From: Axinella damicornis
Lineage: Eukaryota; Porifera; Demospongiae; Axinellida; Axinellidae
Length of the DNA stretch: 64,000 nucleotides
Assembly (NCBI GenBank): GCA_963931865.1
Contig: OZ007506.1
Span: forward strand, 6,227,476-6,291,475
Reading direction: 5' to 3'
Shown here: piece by piece, positions 1 to 11,705 of the stretch
Numbering within the stretch: the first letter of the stretch is position 1
Layout: each line of letters starts with the position of its first letter
Translations under genes and position numbers: made by a program
The notes under the pieces: generated by a model
Seen by the model: only the letters and a program-made list of their open reading frames with translations
Database searches by the model: none
Told to the model about the DNA's origin: nothing

Positions 1-600
1 TCTGACCAAACTCAATCACTATAGATCTGAACTACAACATGCATAATTATGAAATGCTGTAAAATGTGTGATACCGCATAACTATCTATAGTGTACACGC
101 GTCATTTTCTGCTTTACGAAGAACGTCCAGTATATACTCCTCATATACAGATACACATTGTAGTGAAGCCAGATGTACTGGTAGCATAGGTTAGATTGGT
201 ATGTTATTTACTTAGTTGTGGAGGAAGCTGGCTACTATTACTGGATTTCTGTGGTTTTGTAGTAGTTCATTATTAGGTAGTCCATGTTCGTGCATTGTAT
301 TGTCTTTTGTGCTACTCTTTTGTGTCCTAATTTTTGTATGTGGGGCGCAGGTAGCGGCCCAGCGGCCAGTATTTAGTGACTGGAGAGGAGGATTTTGTTA
401 GTCGTGCCAGTATTGTTGATCTCTATCGCTATAATAGTACACTATCATCTACTGTTTTGTCGGTGACTCATGGCTGAGTGTACTAGCATGCTACTATGTT
501 TACTGTATGACATCATCAATTGGCTTATGATCTTGAAGTTTATAAGCAGCTCAGGATATCAGCTACCACCAAATGCATCTTTTTGCCCATATAGCTACAG
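1..600. other. Non-coding lead-in, probably intron of propeller-family copy A
   Basis: No convincing exon is visible. By analogy with copies B and C, the penultimate (membrane-entry) exon of copy A should lie near or before this stretch, but I could not find an exon ending GTG-G before a GT donor. The last bases before 601 (a T-rich tract ending in ctacag) form a good splice acceptor. The small reading frame at 216-401 is hydrophobic but has no splice support. Confidence 0.4.
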
Positions 601-752
601 TTGCTGTTGTGGTGCTGCTCTATGTTAAATGCAGTAGGAGGAGGAGGAAGAAGAAGACCTGGTATCGTAAGAGAGAGCATGTATCCCCCGAGAACACATC
701 ATCAAGCTCTGCATTTTCAAGTGAAAGACAGTCACCAAAATACAGTGTATAG
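601..752 (+). CDS. Last exon of a YWTD-propeller type I membrane protein (family copy A)
   Basis: Seen: an acceptor ends at 600, followed by an open frame entered with two bases of a split codon. It encodes the end of a transmembrane helix (VAVVVLLYV), a basic stop-transfer block (KCSRRRRKKK) and a Ser-rich tail ending in SPKYSV and TAG at 750-752. The last exons of copies B (8925) and C (26737) start in the same phase at the same place in the membrane helix, so I assign this exon to the same family. The ectodomain exons lie outside the window or are unrecognised. The short tail has a Tyr three residues from the end but no motif I can name. Confidence 0.6.
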
Positions 753-2466
753 CAACTCTGATTGCATATTGGTTGCTATATGATGGCATTCATGGGAGCT
801 TTAATACAACGTAACATTTTTACCCATTTCATAGCAAATATTCCGCTGTATCCAACATGCTTTGCCGTGCATTACTCACTTATAATTAATGATCCAGTCC
901 AGAATGGTTGCAACAATTGTACCCTCAACTGCATATTTTGTACCGTGACTACCTGTAGACAATGGTATGGGTGGGACATAGAATGTAGGTGAAGATAGAC
1001 AGTGCATGGGACTAAATACATAGACATGTATAGTGTATACATGTAGTCTGACTTCTTTACATCACTGTCATCTGAAAAAAATGTGTGCCCAAAAAATTAA
1101 TGTTTAGTCTTTGTTTCATAATGGGTGGACCCATTATATCTTCCATGTGTCAACTATGCACGCTTATGACACACCCCTGATAATTAAGTTGTACTTTTAT
1201 ACCTCTAGTATCTAGAGGTATATATAGTACACCTACAACATAATAGGATCTCCGCCCTGAACAAAAGAAGTGGGTGGTGATGTTGTAAACAGTCATGAGC
1301 ACAATGGTTATAATATCCAACGTGAAGTTGTGTAGATTGAGTGCGACTTCACTGTTTCCCACAATCCTTGTTGTGCCGTGAAGGGAGTCTCCACCATCTT
1401 GGCTCTTTATATGCATAGACATGCAATACCATAAGTTAGAGAGTTTGACTGTTATGAGGAAGATTGTACATTGATGCTGTGGTCAAGCATCTGCAATCTG
1501 CGATTATAACCAAGTACTGTATACAATGAGCTTTAATGCAGGTTAACATGAGGGGGGCGGGGCAGCAGGTAAGGTGTGCCCATTGGCCGAGTATGCATGT
1601 GCATGAGTACTTTTCCCATGGTGATGTTATTCTACAACAGTTGCAACTAAAAGTGCCAGACTGCAGGTAGTATAAACAGAACAGGCTTGCAAAACAGCCC
1701 CTCCCACCCACCTCATCAGATGAGAGGTGAAAATCTAGGCATGCTCCGTTGAAGTACTTTGACGTTGACCAGGCCCAATTGGGGTGGATTATCATGTACA
1801 GACCTATTAATTAGGGTCTGTACATTACATAAGCCCTTCCAAACCTGCTTTACCCTTTCTGCAAGATTCTGCTCTTCTTGGCTCCATTTTGTGGGTGCAT
1901 TGTCCTATTTAGGAGTGTCTGAAAGCTCACTATAAGTCAGCTATATATAGTGCACTCTAAATTTGTTCATTAAATTTTTATGGGGAGCACATTCAGCCAG
2001 CCCCTCCACTTAATTGTGCAATGTAGTAGATGGGATGCTTTGCACCAACTGTAGCACAGTACATGCAGGGTACACAAAGGAAATGATCCTATGATACACA
2101 ATAACCTATCATATAGGATCTGTGTACCCTGCATAAAAAGTTACAGTAACTGTTTTGCACTGTGCTGCAAAATTAATCTACTAAAACCATAGATAATAGA
2201 GCGTTATCTATGCTAAAACGGGAGGGTCTGGGGGGGAGGTATGCAACACCAAAACCTAAGCGGATACTCAATTTCTTGCGAATTCACACAGATAATTTAG
2301 TTTTTGATCGCTCAGTGCAGTATGCAAAATCGGCATACTGCAAAAGCGATCAAAACTGGAGAGGTGTAGAAGGGGAACGCAAACAGAATTTGCGCATGCG
2401 TGCGCCTCGCGGTGTACTTTGAACTTTGAACTTTGAACTTTGGTGGCAAGCAAAGCTGCGGCCGGC
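753..2466. other. Intergenic region between family copies A and B
   Basis: No coding signal is seen; the minus-strand frames at 1150-1422 and 1436-1795 lack homology and splice sites. It contains a 72-bp hairpin (2063-2134) and, just before copy B, a triplicated gaactttg run at about 2420-2440. The promoter of copy B should lie in the last few hundred bases; no clear TATA box is seen. Confidence 0.45.
2063..2134. repeat. 72-bp imperfect hairpin
   Basis: The 14-base arms (atgcagggtacaca and its exact complement) are at 2063-2076 and 2121-2134. A second, inner pair of arms is built on gatcctat / ataggatc. It is probably a short foldback repeat; no target duplication was recognised. Confidence 0.5.
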
Positions 2467-2506
2467 TAGTCTCGCGGGGCCAGACGGGTCTGGCCCCGCG
2501 AGACTA
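2467..2506. mobile_element. 40-bp hairpin MITE, TAGTCTCG ends, exact 9-bp target duplication
   Basis: The sequence from TAG at 2467 to CTA at 2506 folds into an almost perfect hairpin around a tiny loop. Nine bases, gcggccggc, flank it on both sides (2458-2466 and 2507-2515). It lies about 100 bp upstream of the start codon of copy B and belongs to the family described in the findings. Confidence 0.75.
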
Positions 2507-2610
2507 GCGGCCGGCCGGCCGGCCAGTCAGGAAGGTAAAATTCCAGGTGTTACAGAAAAGTCTGTGAACCGCTGAGCGTCGTCTACGGACTGAACTTCTT
2601 CGTGTCCGAG

Positions 2611-5600
2611 ATGCAGTTCTTTCACTCCACCTTCTGTGTTGCATCGTTGCTACTGTTCCAACGCGTGGGAGCTCAAGGCAACACGTGAGTCTGAGCCCGT
2701 ACTTCACTTTAATACGTCCAAACTAGTCATGGAGTCAAGCGTTGAAGTATACTACATGCTGAGAGGGAGGAGCCAATGCATTACACGTTTGCGCTGTCTC
2801 TGCCCTTGTAGCCCCCCGTACATGCTGGTGGCTCGACCTTCAGACATTTCAAAGCTGTTCTTGGATACCCTTCAGTTTGAGACTTTCATCCATGAGCCGG
2901 CTGGTGGGATACAGGCAGTTTCCTATCATTACTGGTACATATGTACAACAAATTGCATCCAACCTTGGCCCAGGCCTCGTCTATCACATGATTTAGAATG
3001 CATGTAGGAGAGTGGTGGTGGTGGTGATGGGGGGGGGGGGGGGGGGGGGGGAATCAAGGATGATATGGCTCATATTGGCAAATAATATGTATTAGTTAGA
3101 CCATGCCTACCAGGGCTTTATCGCAAATACATGAAGTGATAAATAATCCTGAGGGTGAAGCCCTAGGGATTATTGGATATCACTGAGTGTATTTCCAATG
3201 GACCCGTTGCAGTTACGTCACATTTTCCGTGGAATTCGTATACTATCCGGAAGCCGCCATCTTGGTGTACCGAAATACATTGGCTTTATATGCAGTATCG
3301 ATCAAAACGTGTCCTGCGTCACTGGTAAGCGTTTATATAGCTTTAATAGCCTACATAGCAATCACATTTCGTCCGATTCAACAATACTAGAAGCATTGTT
3401 GGTGCATGATTGTGTTTACCGAGATCGCCATAGAACGCTGTAGTTCGAATTTTGTGTGTGTCAGGTAGCGCAGTTAGCTGAAGTGCAGTTTGGACTACTT
3501 TCGAGTAAAATCTGCTATGTCTGAGAAAGATAACGATGATCGCGGCTTTCAGCCTCCCAAGAAAAGACCCGAGGTAGATCTGTGTGTGGAGAAGCCGCTC
3601 AATTCAATGTGCCTTTATCGGAAAGCGAGATGGCCGTTCTTTCGAAAGGCTTCACACCAGCAGGAACACTGCTTGGGCAGCAAGAATGGAAGGCCGAAAG
3701 AAGCAGAGGTGATGCCGAAAAGTGTACGGAGAATATCCTCGATAATCCTGACCCCCAGAATTGCTGGCTTTCACGATTTGTGGTCAAAATCAGAAAGCAG
3801 GATGGCCAGCCATATCCTCCCAGGACTATCACCAAATTCTGGCAGGTTTGCAAAGGGTACATGCTGGAAAAGCAGCCCAATGCTACAAAGTTCTTGGATC
3901 GCACTCAGACAGTGTTTCGTGAACTTTACGGAACATGTGACAGTTTGTATCGTGGTCTCCATCAGCAAGGTTTCGGGACATCATACTCCTCTATTTACAG
4001 CAGACAAAGAACAGGCACTATGGGGAAAAGGTGTACTCGGTTGCACTAGAATTTGCAGCGTGTCGCTTCTTTTATATCAGTAAGCATTTCTGTGTTAGAG
4101 GGTGTGATGAACCATGGAAACTGGGGCCTTCTCCGTTTGTGTGCACTCATGACCCAGATTGTACATTGAACAGGAGTTTGATGAAATAGTACAATTAAAG
4201 ATGCTGCTGCTAATCCTGGTAGTGATCTCCAGAGAGACTTGACCCACTTTACAACAGTCTGCTGGCTGAAGAAGAGTAATAGTGGAAAGTTTTGACTGCT
4301 TTTTTGCTGTGTTATTATGCTCTATACACTGCTAGTTGAGTTCTGTATAGGCACGAGCACATTCTGCGGCATATGCTTTGGGCATAATAGGCTAATTTGT
4401 CTGCGAAGCATAATGCTGGCATAATAGGGTTTCATTGTGGTCCATGATGTCATAGTTTGCATTGCGCAATTGTACCTGTGCACTGCCAAAGTGGCTACAG
4501 AGAGAGTTCCAGTTGCACAAGTCTACATCTTTGAGGCAGGTATTGAAAAAGACTTTCTTAAATTTGTGTTCTACCCCTTCGGTGTTGAGCAGAACTCGCA
4601 AAGTCCATTGTAATCCTCTTCCCAATGTTGGTGAATCAGTGGTGATATAGCATAAATGTTGAGCATAATAGGTAGGAAAACAAAGCATAATCGGTGTTTG
4701 TGTGAGCATCTGAGCATAGCGTAATAGGTAAAATTAGAAGCAGAATGTGCCTGTGCCTAGTTCTGTATACTTGTATGGTTTGCTGCTACCCTTTGTGGTT
4801 TGAGGTTTTTATCATGAAATCTGTATACTATCACATAATTATTATGTGATTGTGATATGAGCAGGCTGTGTATAGCTCTTAGCTGTATATCAACCTGTCC
4901 GCACCTTTGATAGTATGATTGTTGCAAAACTGCTGTGTTGATGATGAACACTGTCTTAATGTACAATATTCTTAACCTGCAGGATGAACACTGTGTTCTG
5001 GAGCAACACCGAGAACAGAACCATTCACAGGGCAAATTTGGACGATGGCACAAATGTAGAGACGATCGTACACACTGATTTGTGGATATACCCAGGTGCA
5101 CTCTTTGCATGGTCGATAATAGTTGCACTAGCTCTTGTAAGCTGCTAGAAGTTGGTTAATTGTCTCTTCTCCCATTCTGTCTGGTTTCAGTTAGTTTGAC
5201 TGTAGACTGGATTAGGAACAAGCTGTACTGGTGTGATGGTGATATTCATACGATTCAAGTGTATGACATTTGGGAGCAGAGACACCGCTATTTGGTTCAC
5301 ATTGCTGGCGTTCCAGTGGGGATTGCAATCGACCCATCCTCTTGGTAAGGGTCTCATGGGTTTATGCTGTAGTTGTTCTAAGGGCATATCTAGACCACAT
5401 TTGTTCGTAGTAAACCTCGCAGTAAACAAGAGAAATGAACCCGGGTGCTTGCTGCTGAATCATGCCACTGGTTTGTCCATTGAATTTCTCTATACTAGGA
5501 ATACGCATAATGCACAGAGAATGCCTCACACACACACACCAGAGCATAATTAGTAGGCATGGCCTCATGTAGTAGTAGGCCGGCCATGTGTAGTCAGAAG

Positions 5601-8600
5601 CTGTTGTAAGAAGAGGTCAAAGTGTACATTAGAAGAGTTCACTGAAGTAGTGCACCCAAGTGCTGAAACCCATGGTGTGACAAGGGCTAAGATACGGAAG
5701 CTGAGAGCGACATTTCTGTTCACGTTGCATTTTTCATGTTTCAAGTTTGAAGCTAGCTCATCTTCCGATCAGTGTGCGGTTTCAACTTCGTAGTACGTAG
5801 CTAGATGATGTTGAGGCCATTCGTTCACAGCGTTCTGTAAGTTAGTAGCTACGTAGCTAGTTCATCCCCTTCGTGTACGGGGAGAGTCTGGTTCCAAGAC
5901 TAAACTTAAAACGCAAAACTTCACACCGTCATCAACCAGAGGCTCAAGGTAGTCTACAATCGTGATACAGTGCCACGCTCTTGCTCTGGACAAGCTACGT
6001 GACCCAGAAAATGTCGCAACATATACAACGTGAATGTGAACCGAACAACGTCAACTGAAATGTTGCTCTTGGCTTCCGTACTAAATTACCCCTCTGTTTT
6101 TGTAGTCAGTCACTGCCCACCTGTTTACTTGTTTCATGTGTACCGCAGCTGTTGTTATGTTATCTATCAGCACTCATCAACCTTTGACTACTCAGGTGGA
6201 TTTTCTATACTAACCGGCTGCTCGGCATCATTGAACGCAGTAATGTTAGTTCAATTGGTCCCACCATAACATTTATGCTACCGTTGGATAGTGGGACGTG
6301 CCCCTCCCCTGTGACCATTGACTATGATGCCGGGATGGTCTACTGGACAGACTACTGTACTCACAGGATTGAGCGCATGAGATTTGACGGAGGAGCAAAT
6401 CAAGTGATCCAAGATGTTGATGTCTACTCTAATGGACCTGCGACCCTATTCAACGATACCCTGTACTGGATTCAGAATGGAAATACCAGTATCGGTATCT
6501 TTGCTACCTCAAAGACAGGGGGAGAGGAACCAAGGATGATATACCCAGGTAGCTCAAGTCAGCCATTCCGAGATATCACTGTGGTCCACCCATCAAGGCA
6601 GTATATACACCCAGGTATGTATATGTGCACCACGGTCAATGTGCGATTCACTCTGCAACTGTATTATGTGATCACATGTCACCTTAAGGCCAGTGCTATT
6701 AGCATCAATCCCTGGGTCCCTGGGTATTCCTACCTCATACCAGACCTTCACCACATTCGAATTCACTGCAATGACGAATGGCCTGGATTCGAGACTACGT
6801 GCGTATCCAATGTACTGCCTGTTTGCATGGCTGCCATGGATGCTCACCCCAGCAGATGCACTTTAGCTTCTGGAGGTTTTATGCGTGTGTGCAGAGGTTG
6901 TGAAGCAGCCAGCAGCAGATTTTGAGGGTAGTACACTGGCATGTGAAGCACACCCTTGAAAAGCAAGCAGGAACGCTGCATGGAGATATTGTAAATATGA
7001 GTGTCATTCCACAACAACCAACCGTTATGTTGGCCGGTGAGGTCAGCAGTTTACTTGGTATTGGAGACCATGAATTATTATACTGAACTATAGGGGCCCT
7101 CTGATTTGGTCAGATTTTATGGTCTGCTGTGGTTTGATGACAATGCCATAGTGTAGAGTACCGTACTCTGCGGTACATGCTGATGCAGTTGAGCAATAGC
7201 CACCCCCCAAATCCTAGTATGTATGGTGGAAGGAACATTACAACTCCTCTCATACTGTTCTTACAGATGCACTGGACTGTGAATATTTCCACAACTGTAC
7301 AACACCTGCACCTGCCCCATCCCGCCACTCCGTCACTCCATCACTGACACTCCCACCAAGTGTCGTGAATATGTCCCGTCACCTCACCACAACTGCAGAA
7401 CAGCCACATGTCTCAACTCCTACCACCCTAAACCCATGGCTACTGGAAGCAAGTATCTCTACTCCACGCCACCAGCCTATCGTCACCTTGACTCTAGCCA
7501 ACAGCCCAAATACTGAGAAGGTACATGCATATATAGATATCTCACTATTTCACCTAATCATAATGCTAGCCTGAGTTCTGCATCAGACTTGGAACAGCTA
7601 GCTTGAAGCAATAGCCTTGATCTCAGGCAAGGGCATAATGATACCATAGGTGAAGGTCTTGTATTCCCAGACAATTTTTTTTGCGCATGGAAAGCTGGGG
7701 AACAAAGCTGCAGTACTTGTAGTGAGTCTAACACCCTAATTAATTATATTATTATGCAAACACAGCACACACGATACTGCCAGAAATACACAATGGATAC
7801 CATGCACACATGCAGTTACAGTAGACAGCTGTCCAGATTCAGCAAAAGGTATGTTGATTGCACTCCGTGATCCCTCTGACTCCGAGCGATCAACCTCGGC
7901 TGGCCTCCGACGTTGAACACCGACTCTCGTGTGTTGTTGTGTGAACTTGTGTCCCGCATGGAAATTGCATCGTGTCTTCAAGTGCGTGACCAGCGCCTCA
8001 GTGTCGTCGCTCCCTCGTTGGCTGTGCCATATAATCCTCTCCATCTCAGTCCGACACGCTCTCGCTTGTAGCTACTCCTTCAGCACCTGTAAGCATGTAG
8101 CTGCTCTCATGGGTGGCTGCTCTCGTGTAGCACCGTCTCTGGTCGCAACAATTCTCTGGGGTTTGTTGCTCCAGGGCCCTACCGAGTCCAGCTTTTCTCG
8201 CCGTCCAGTCCTCAGCATCATCTGCACGTGTAGTGTTTCTAATATTTTCAAAAAAAAGTATTCTAATACAGTATAGTCGCGCATTATTAGGTGCAGCTCA
8301 TCTATAGGCATATGTTCGCTGTTAGGTGCAGGTTCAACTCTTGTCATGTCATTCAAAATTAAGTGCTTCGCATTATTAGTCCTTCCTGTGGAGATATAGG
8401 CGCATGCTCCTAATACCGTTCAACTACGGTAATTTGAACATCCCCTTTCTTGGAAAATTGTAATCCATAGAATTCGAACACCAGGAAATGAAATTGTTTG
8501 TTCGCCATTACGGTACTTCATTTGGCCAGAATGCAGCTATCGTGAATGGTTAAAATCACAAGCACAAAGACACACCCTATTTGTTGTCTTTGAGATTAGG

Positions 8601-9256
8601 AGTACAATTGGCTACTATTTCATATGTACTGCAGGATACTCCTAAGTCAATGTCAATGTTGACGATGTTCGGCAGTGTCACGGCAGGGATTATCCTGACT
8701 GTAGTGGGTGAGTCATTTCTGCATCTCTGCTGTTTAACTCATTCCCATTTTTGATCACTTGAAGTATAAAATTCCCTGTGTCAGAAGCTATCTGAGCCAG
8801 CCTTCGGTGGCTTGTTGAACCCTTAAATAGTTTAACTATGTATCGAACTTACAATTGCGCAGCTGCTCCATTAATATCCAGTCTGTTTCTACTCCGTTTT
8901 TGAAGTCAATACGTTTTCCTATAGGTATTGTGATATGTGAGGTCTATATCATCTACGTAATCAGGAAGAGGAGGAGGAACAAACTTGTTGGAGAGACAAG
9001 GGAAATGGCGAACTCTGCACAGGAGAGCAGCAATCTGTACAGTGAACTGCCACTTTGGGCTAGCACTCCAGTAGACATTGAAGTGAAGGAAAAAACCCCA
9101 TTCGGTAATGCAGCTATCCCCTTCCCTCCTGGGACTAGGCAGGAGGCCATGGCCAACAGATCTAGACCTCCCCTCCACTCTAACCCGGAGGAGAACAATG
9201 GTCGTGCAGGGATGAAGGTGGATATATCAGTCTCAGTTAAAAAACAGAAATTGTAG
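2611..9256 (+). CDS. Single-propeller LRP-like type I membrane protein (family copy B), 8 exons, 529 aa
   Basis: Exons: 2611-2684, 2764-2934, 4983-5095, 5191-5344, 6196-6614, 7267-7520, 8635-8707, 8925-9256; all junction phases agree and the sum is 1590 nt. The protein has a signal peptide (about residues 1-22), a short Cys-rich lead (CLCPCSPP), then one LDL-receptor class B six-bladed propeller. Blade motifs seen are VFWSN, LYWCD, FYTN, VYWTD and LYWIQ, closing with an LRP-type FRDI..VHP strand. A Thr/Pro-rich stalk (about 85 aa, starting DALDCEYFHNC), one transmembrane helix and a tail beginning IRKRRRNK follow. YWTD propellers usually bind secreted or matrix ligands; the ligand here is unknown. 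Unlike LRP or LDLR there are no LA modules. Introns hold a Crypton relic and a MITE. The gene structure is strongly supported; the biological role is not. Confidence 0.85.
3029..3051. repeat. G homopolymer, 23 bases
   Basis: An uninterrupted run of G in intron 2 of copy B, just after a GTG/GTGG microsatellite. Similar G or C runs occur at 41359-41392, 45085-45113, about 56558-56574 and 61590-61630. Their exact lengths are unreliable in an assembly. Confidence 0.85.
3490..4260 (+). pseudogene. Crypton/ZMYM-type (DUF3504-like) recombinase-derived relic
   Basis: This lies inside intron 2 of copy B, same strand. One frame (3582 onward) encodes a block typical of the N-terminal part of the Crypton-derived domain found in ZMYM and QRICH1 proteins: LSRFVVKIRKQDGQPYPPRT, then a RG-L-H-GFGTS stretch. 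The expected continuation (PLFTADKEQALWGKGVLG) is in another frame from about 3985. A further piece resembling the F-LRG-EH block (ISKHFCVRGCDEPW) follows after 4070. So at least two frame breaks and in-frame stops are present. The start MSEKDNDDRG at 3517 is in the second frame. It is a dead copy, probably an old mobile-element insertion. Confidence 0.6.
5345..6195 (+). other. Intron 4 of copy B
   Basis: No exon is seen. It contains several copies of the gtagctagc type short motif around 5780-5860 and otherwise unremarkable sequence. It ends in a T-rich acceptor before the third propeller blade. Confidence 0.5.
7521..8634 (+). other. Intron 6 of copy B, between stalk and transmembrane exons
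   Basis: In copy C the corresponding interval holds extra stalk exons. Here I find none with a phase-0 acceptor and donor, so copy B seems to have a shorter stalk. A TA-flanked MITE (8269-8429) is present. The reading frames at 7929-8276 and 8072-8356 have no recognisable product. Confidence 0.45.
8269..8429. mobile_element. TA-flanked MITE, degraded copy (family of 32981-33258)
   Basis: The left end (TA then CAGTATAGTCGCGCATTATT) and right end (CTACGG then TA) match the ends of the fuller copy at 32981-33258. The inside repeats the phrases attaggtgc and ataggcgcatg in both directions. TA on both sides fits a Tc1/mariner/pogo-type target, but no transposase is present. Confidence 0.55.
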
Positions 9257-10833
9257 CAATGCTTGTATCAGATGTACCGTAGTATAGAAACATGCTGATG
9301 ATTTTGATGTTGTGCTACAAGTAGGACACACCTATACATGTTCCATAATTGCATTATCTGGTTTACTCCCAGCAATGTGTTGGTTAGTAGCTCAGATATC
9401 AATGGGCTATCCAATAGACATGCTGGGCATTGTGGGACAAACATGAGGCTATATATAAAGTCTATATACCTACAGTAGCTCTGACCACAGAGCTTGTCCA
9501 TAAGTGATGTGCTTTTGGTTTCTGAGCATTGTCAGCATATGTTTGGTATATGCACATCATGTGAAAATGGAGTGACATAAACTGTTCACATGCACCACCT
9601 AAGTGAAGTGGTTTTGAATAGCAGAGCAGCTAAAAGTTAACATACTAATGTGGTTTGCAAAGTGGTTTACATAAACCACCTGCTGTCCACTGGTTTGGCA
9701 GCCTGGAATTTCCACACACAGTTATCCATACCACCAACAATCATGGTTGCAGCTTCTTTTCTGTCTAAAATACTCTGAAATCATTATGGAGTCCATGTCT
9801 CTCTAGCGGATATTATACTGTGCTATCTACCACCACTATAACAGCATGCAGATCAAGTTGAATTTGCTACCACACGCGGTGGCATGCATCCATCAATGAA
9901 CTTGGCTTGCTATTCCTTGTTCTACCTTTAGGGTAGCTAGCCTAAAGGTGCTAAGCTATAGCCTGCTATCCCCCAATTGATGATATTTGGGGATGGCACT
10001 GTCATGGCAGGAGGTTATGAGCTGCCAAAGTTGGCTCCTAGGGATGGTATCATATACCGGTAACTGCAGTTGGAAAGTAGTTCAAGACATATATAGGTTC
10101 CAACACCACTCCTTTAGGAATTTGTTGCACAGGTTCAGAGGTAATTACTGATGACATAATTATGTACCCTAAATGATGAACTGTTAACACCTGGCTCATT
10201 GCGGACCACTCCACATTAACTTATGACTGTACTAGTTTTCAACACTAGTGGACCAGAACTGAGAGTACGTCATTGTAGCGGGCACTTGACTCTTACCACA
10301 AATAATTATGTACCCTGTTTGTGGAGCACTGGGACACTTTGGTTAAGGAACACTTGTTAAGCACTGCATATATAAGGGACACTTTGGTAACAAGCGGGCA
10401 CATTGTAGGAGTACCACGACGTCAATCCAGGCCAGTCTGGAGCCACAAGGGATAGCATTTTAAGATACATGCTTTCCGATTGCAACTGGATTAACCAAAC
10501 TCAGTTAAAGAACAATGTGACAAATAGCTAGGTAGCTAACACTAGATAGACTGATCTTTTTGATGCATACTTAGTACTAAAAGTAACAAATTGCACATCT
10601 AACTCATTATAGCTCAATAATTATTACTAAAGCAAAACCGATGCCATTAAGGTAGCATAATGGTACACTGAACAGAAATGCAGTTCAATATGGCATGTTT
10701 AACATAATTATTGAAAAGGTCATTTTAATTACTAAACAGCACTGATTTCATTCTTGTACTATAAAACTTCCTATGCTAATGCACATTTTCATACAGTGAT
10801 CATGCGAACTTCGAAGTTAAACATTTCTTGGGC
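9257..10833. other. Non-coding; should contain the displaced 3' part of the GT92 gene
   Basis: This lies between the stop of copy B and the left end of the retrotransposon. If the GT92 gene is intact, its remaining C-terminal exon(s) on the minus strand should be here or further left, because the retrotransposon interrupts its intron. I looked for a GT92 tail and did not recognise one. The sequence is AT-rich with no long open frame. Confidence 0.4.
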
Positions 10834-10919
10834 CTCTCATCTAATTCTACACATGCACACATGCATCACAGTGACAGCACACATCTCAACAATTTTAATT
10901 GGGCTGGGCGGCAATTGAG
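10834..10919 (-). repeat. Split direct repeat B, terminal copy
   Basis: This is the 86-bp left genomic end of the retrotransposon, matching 11587-11672 base for base by eye. It starts with tctca, the same five bases found at the other end of the element and at the internal A-B junction, so this is the likely recombination core. Confidence 0.8.
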
Positions 10920-11353
10920 TGCATGGCAACCGAGGACAAGATCAACAGTACAAACCAAACACACAAACTTAACAACACAATAGAACTGCAGTAGCTACAA
11001 TGCAGAAAATTCGGGGTGAGCCAATCAGAAAAGCAACACAGGTGTAACTGCCACACCTATGGTTTTAGAGCATGCGGCCAACTCATGCCCACGGGAAAAA
11101 ACCTCACCCTAAAAACCTCAGCGAGGAAAAATATGGGTGAGGAAAAGCCCGAACAAAAAAAATAAATAACACCCCACACATAGATAGCTAGAAGTTCAGC
11201 AGCCATGGTGTACCCATGCATGCAATGAATCCAGCTCCAGCAATATCTCCCTAGCACCAGATACCTCGGACAAAGAGGAATATGTGCATAAAGAATCAGC
11301 TCATTCTGATTGAGATATCACATACCTTCACACTTCCTCTCCATCAGGAGGGG

Positions 11354-11672
11354 AAAAAACTTGCCAAGCACAGGTAAAGTCGCCGAGAGTGACCAACTGT
11401 TTACCGCTAACCATTTAAATACTCATCTGCCTTGACCAATCACAGACAAGGACATGCAATGTAAACAACATTACTGCGCATGTGCAAGGCAACCCAGCAA
11501 CATGCACAAAACAAGCATGTGATCATACAACCGATGAGAGAACATTTTCCGTCTAATTCACCATGCTCAAACGACATAAAATATATCTCTCATCTAATTC
11601 TACACATGCACACATGCATCACAGTGACAGCACACATCTCAACAATTTTAATTGGGCTGGGCGGCAATTGAG
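11354..11672 (-). repeat. Internal A-B junction of split direct repeats
   Basis: The A copy (11354-11590) is joined to the B copy (11587-11672) with a few bases of overlap at the tctca core. In Ngaro-type elements this internal junction corresponds to the joined ends of the circular DNA intermediate. Confidence 0.75.
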
Positions 11673-11705
11673 GCAACAAAGAAAGTAGGCAGAGTACAAC
11701 ACCTA

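Noticed and set aside
1436..1795. 119-codon minus-strand frame between copies A and B
   Set aside because: No recognisable domain, no splice sites and composition like the surrounding non-coding DNA.
7929..8276. Possible extra stalk exon of copy B
   Set aside because: Not Ser/Thr/Pro-rich and no phase-0 acceptor and donor pair; the exon 6 to exon 7 junction is already in phase without it.
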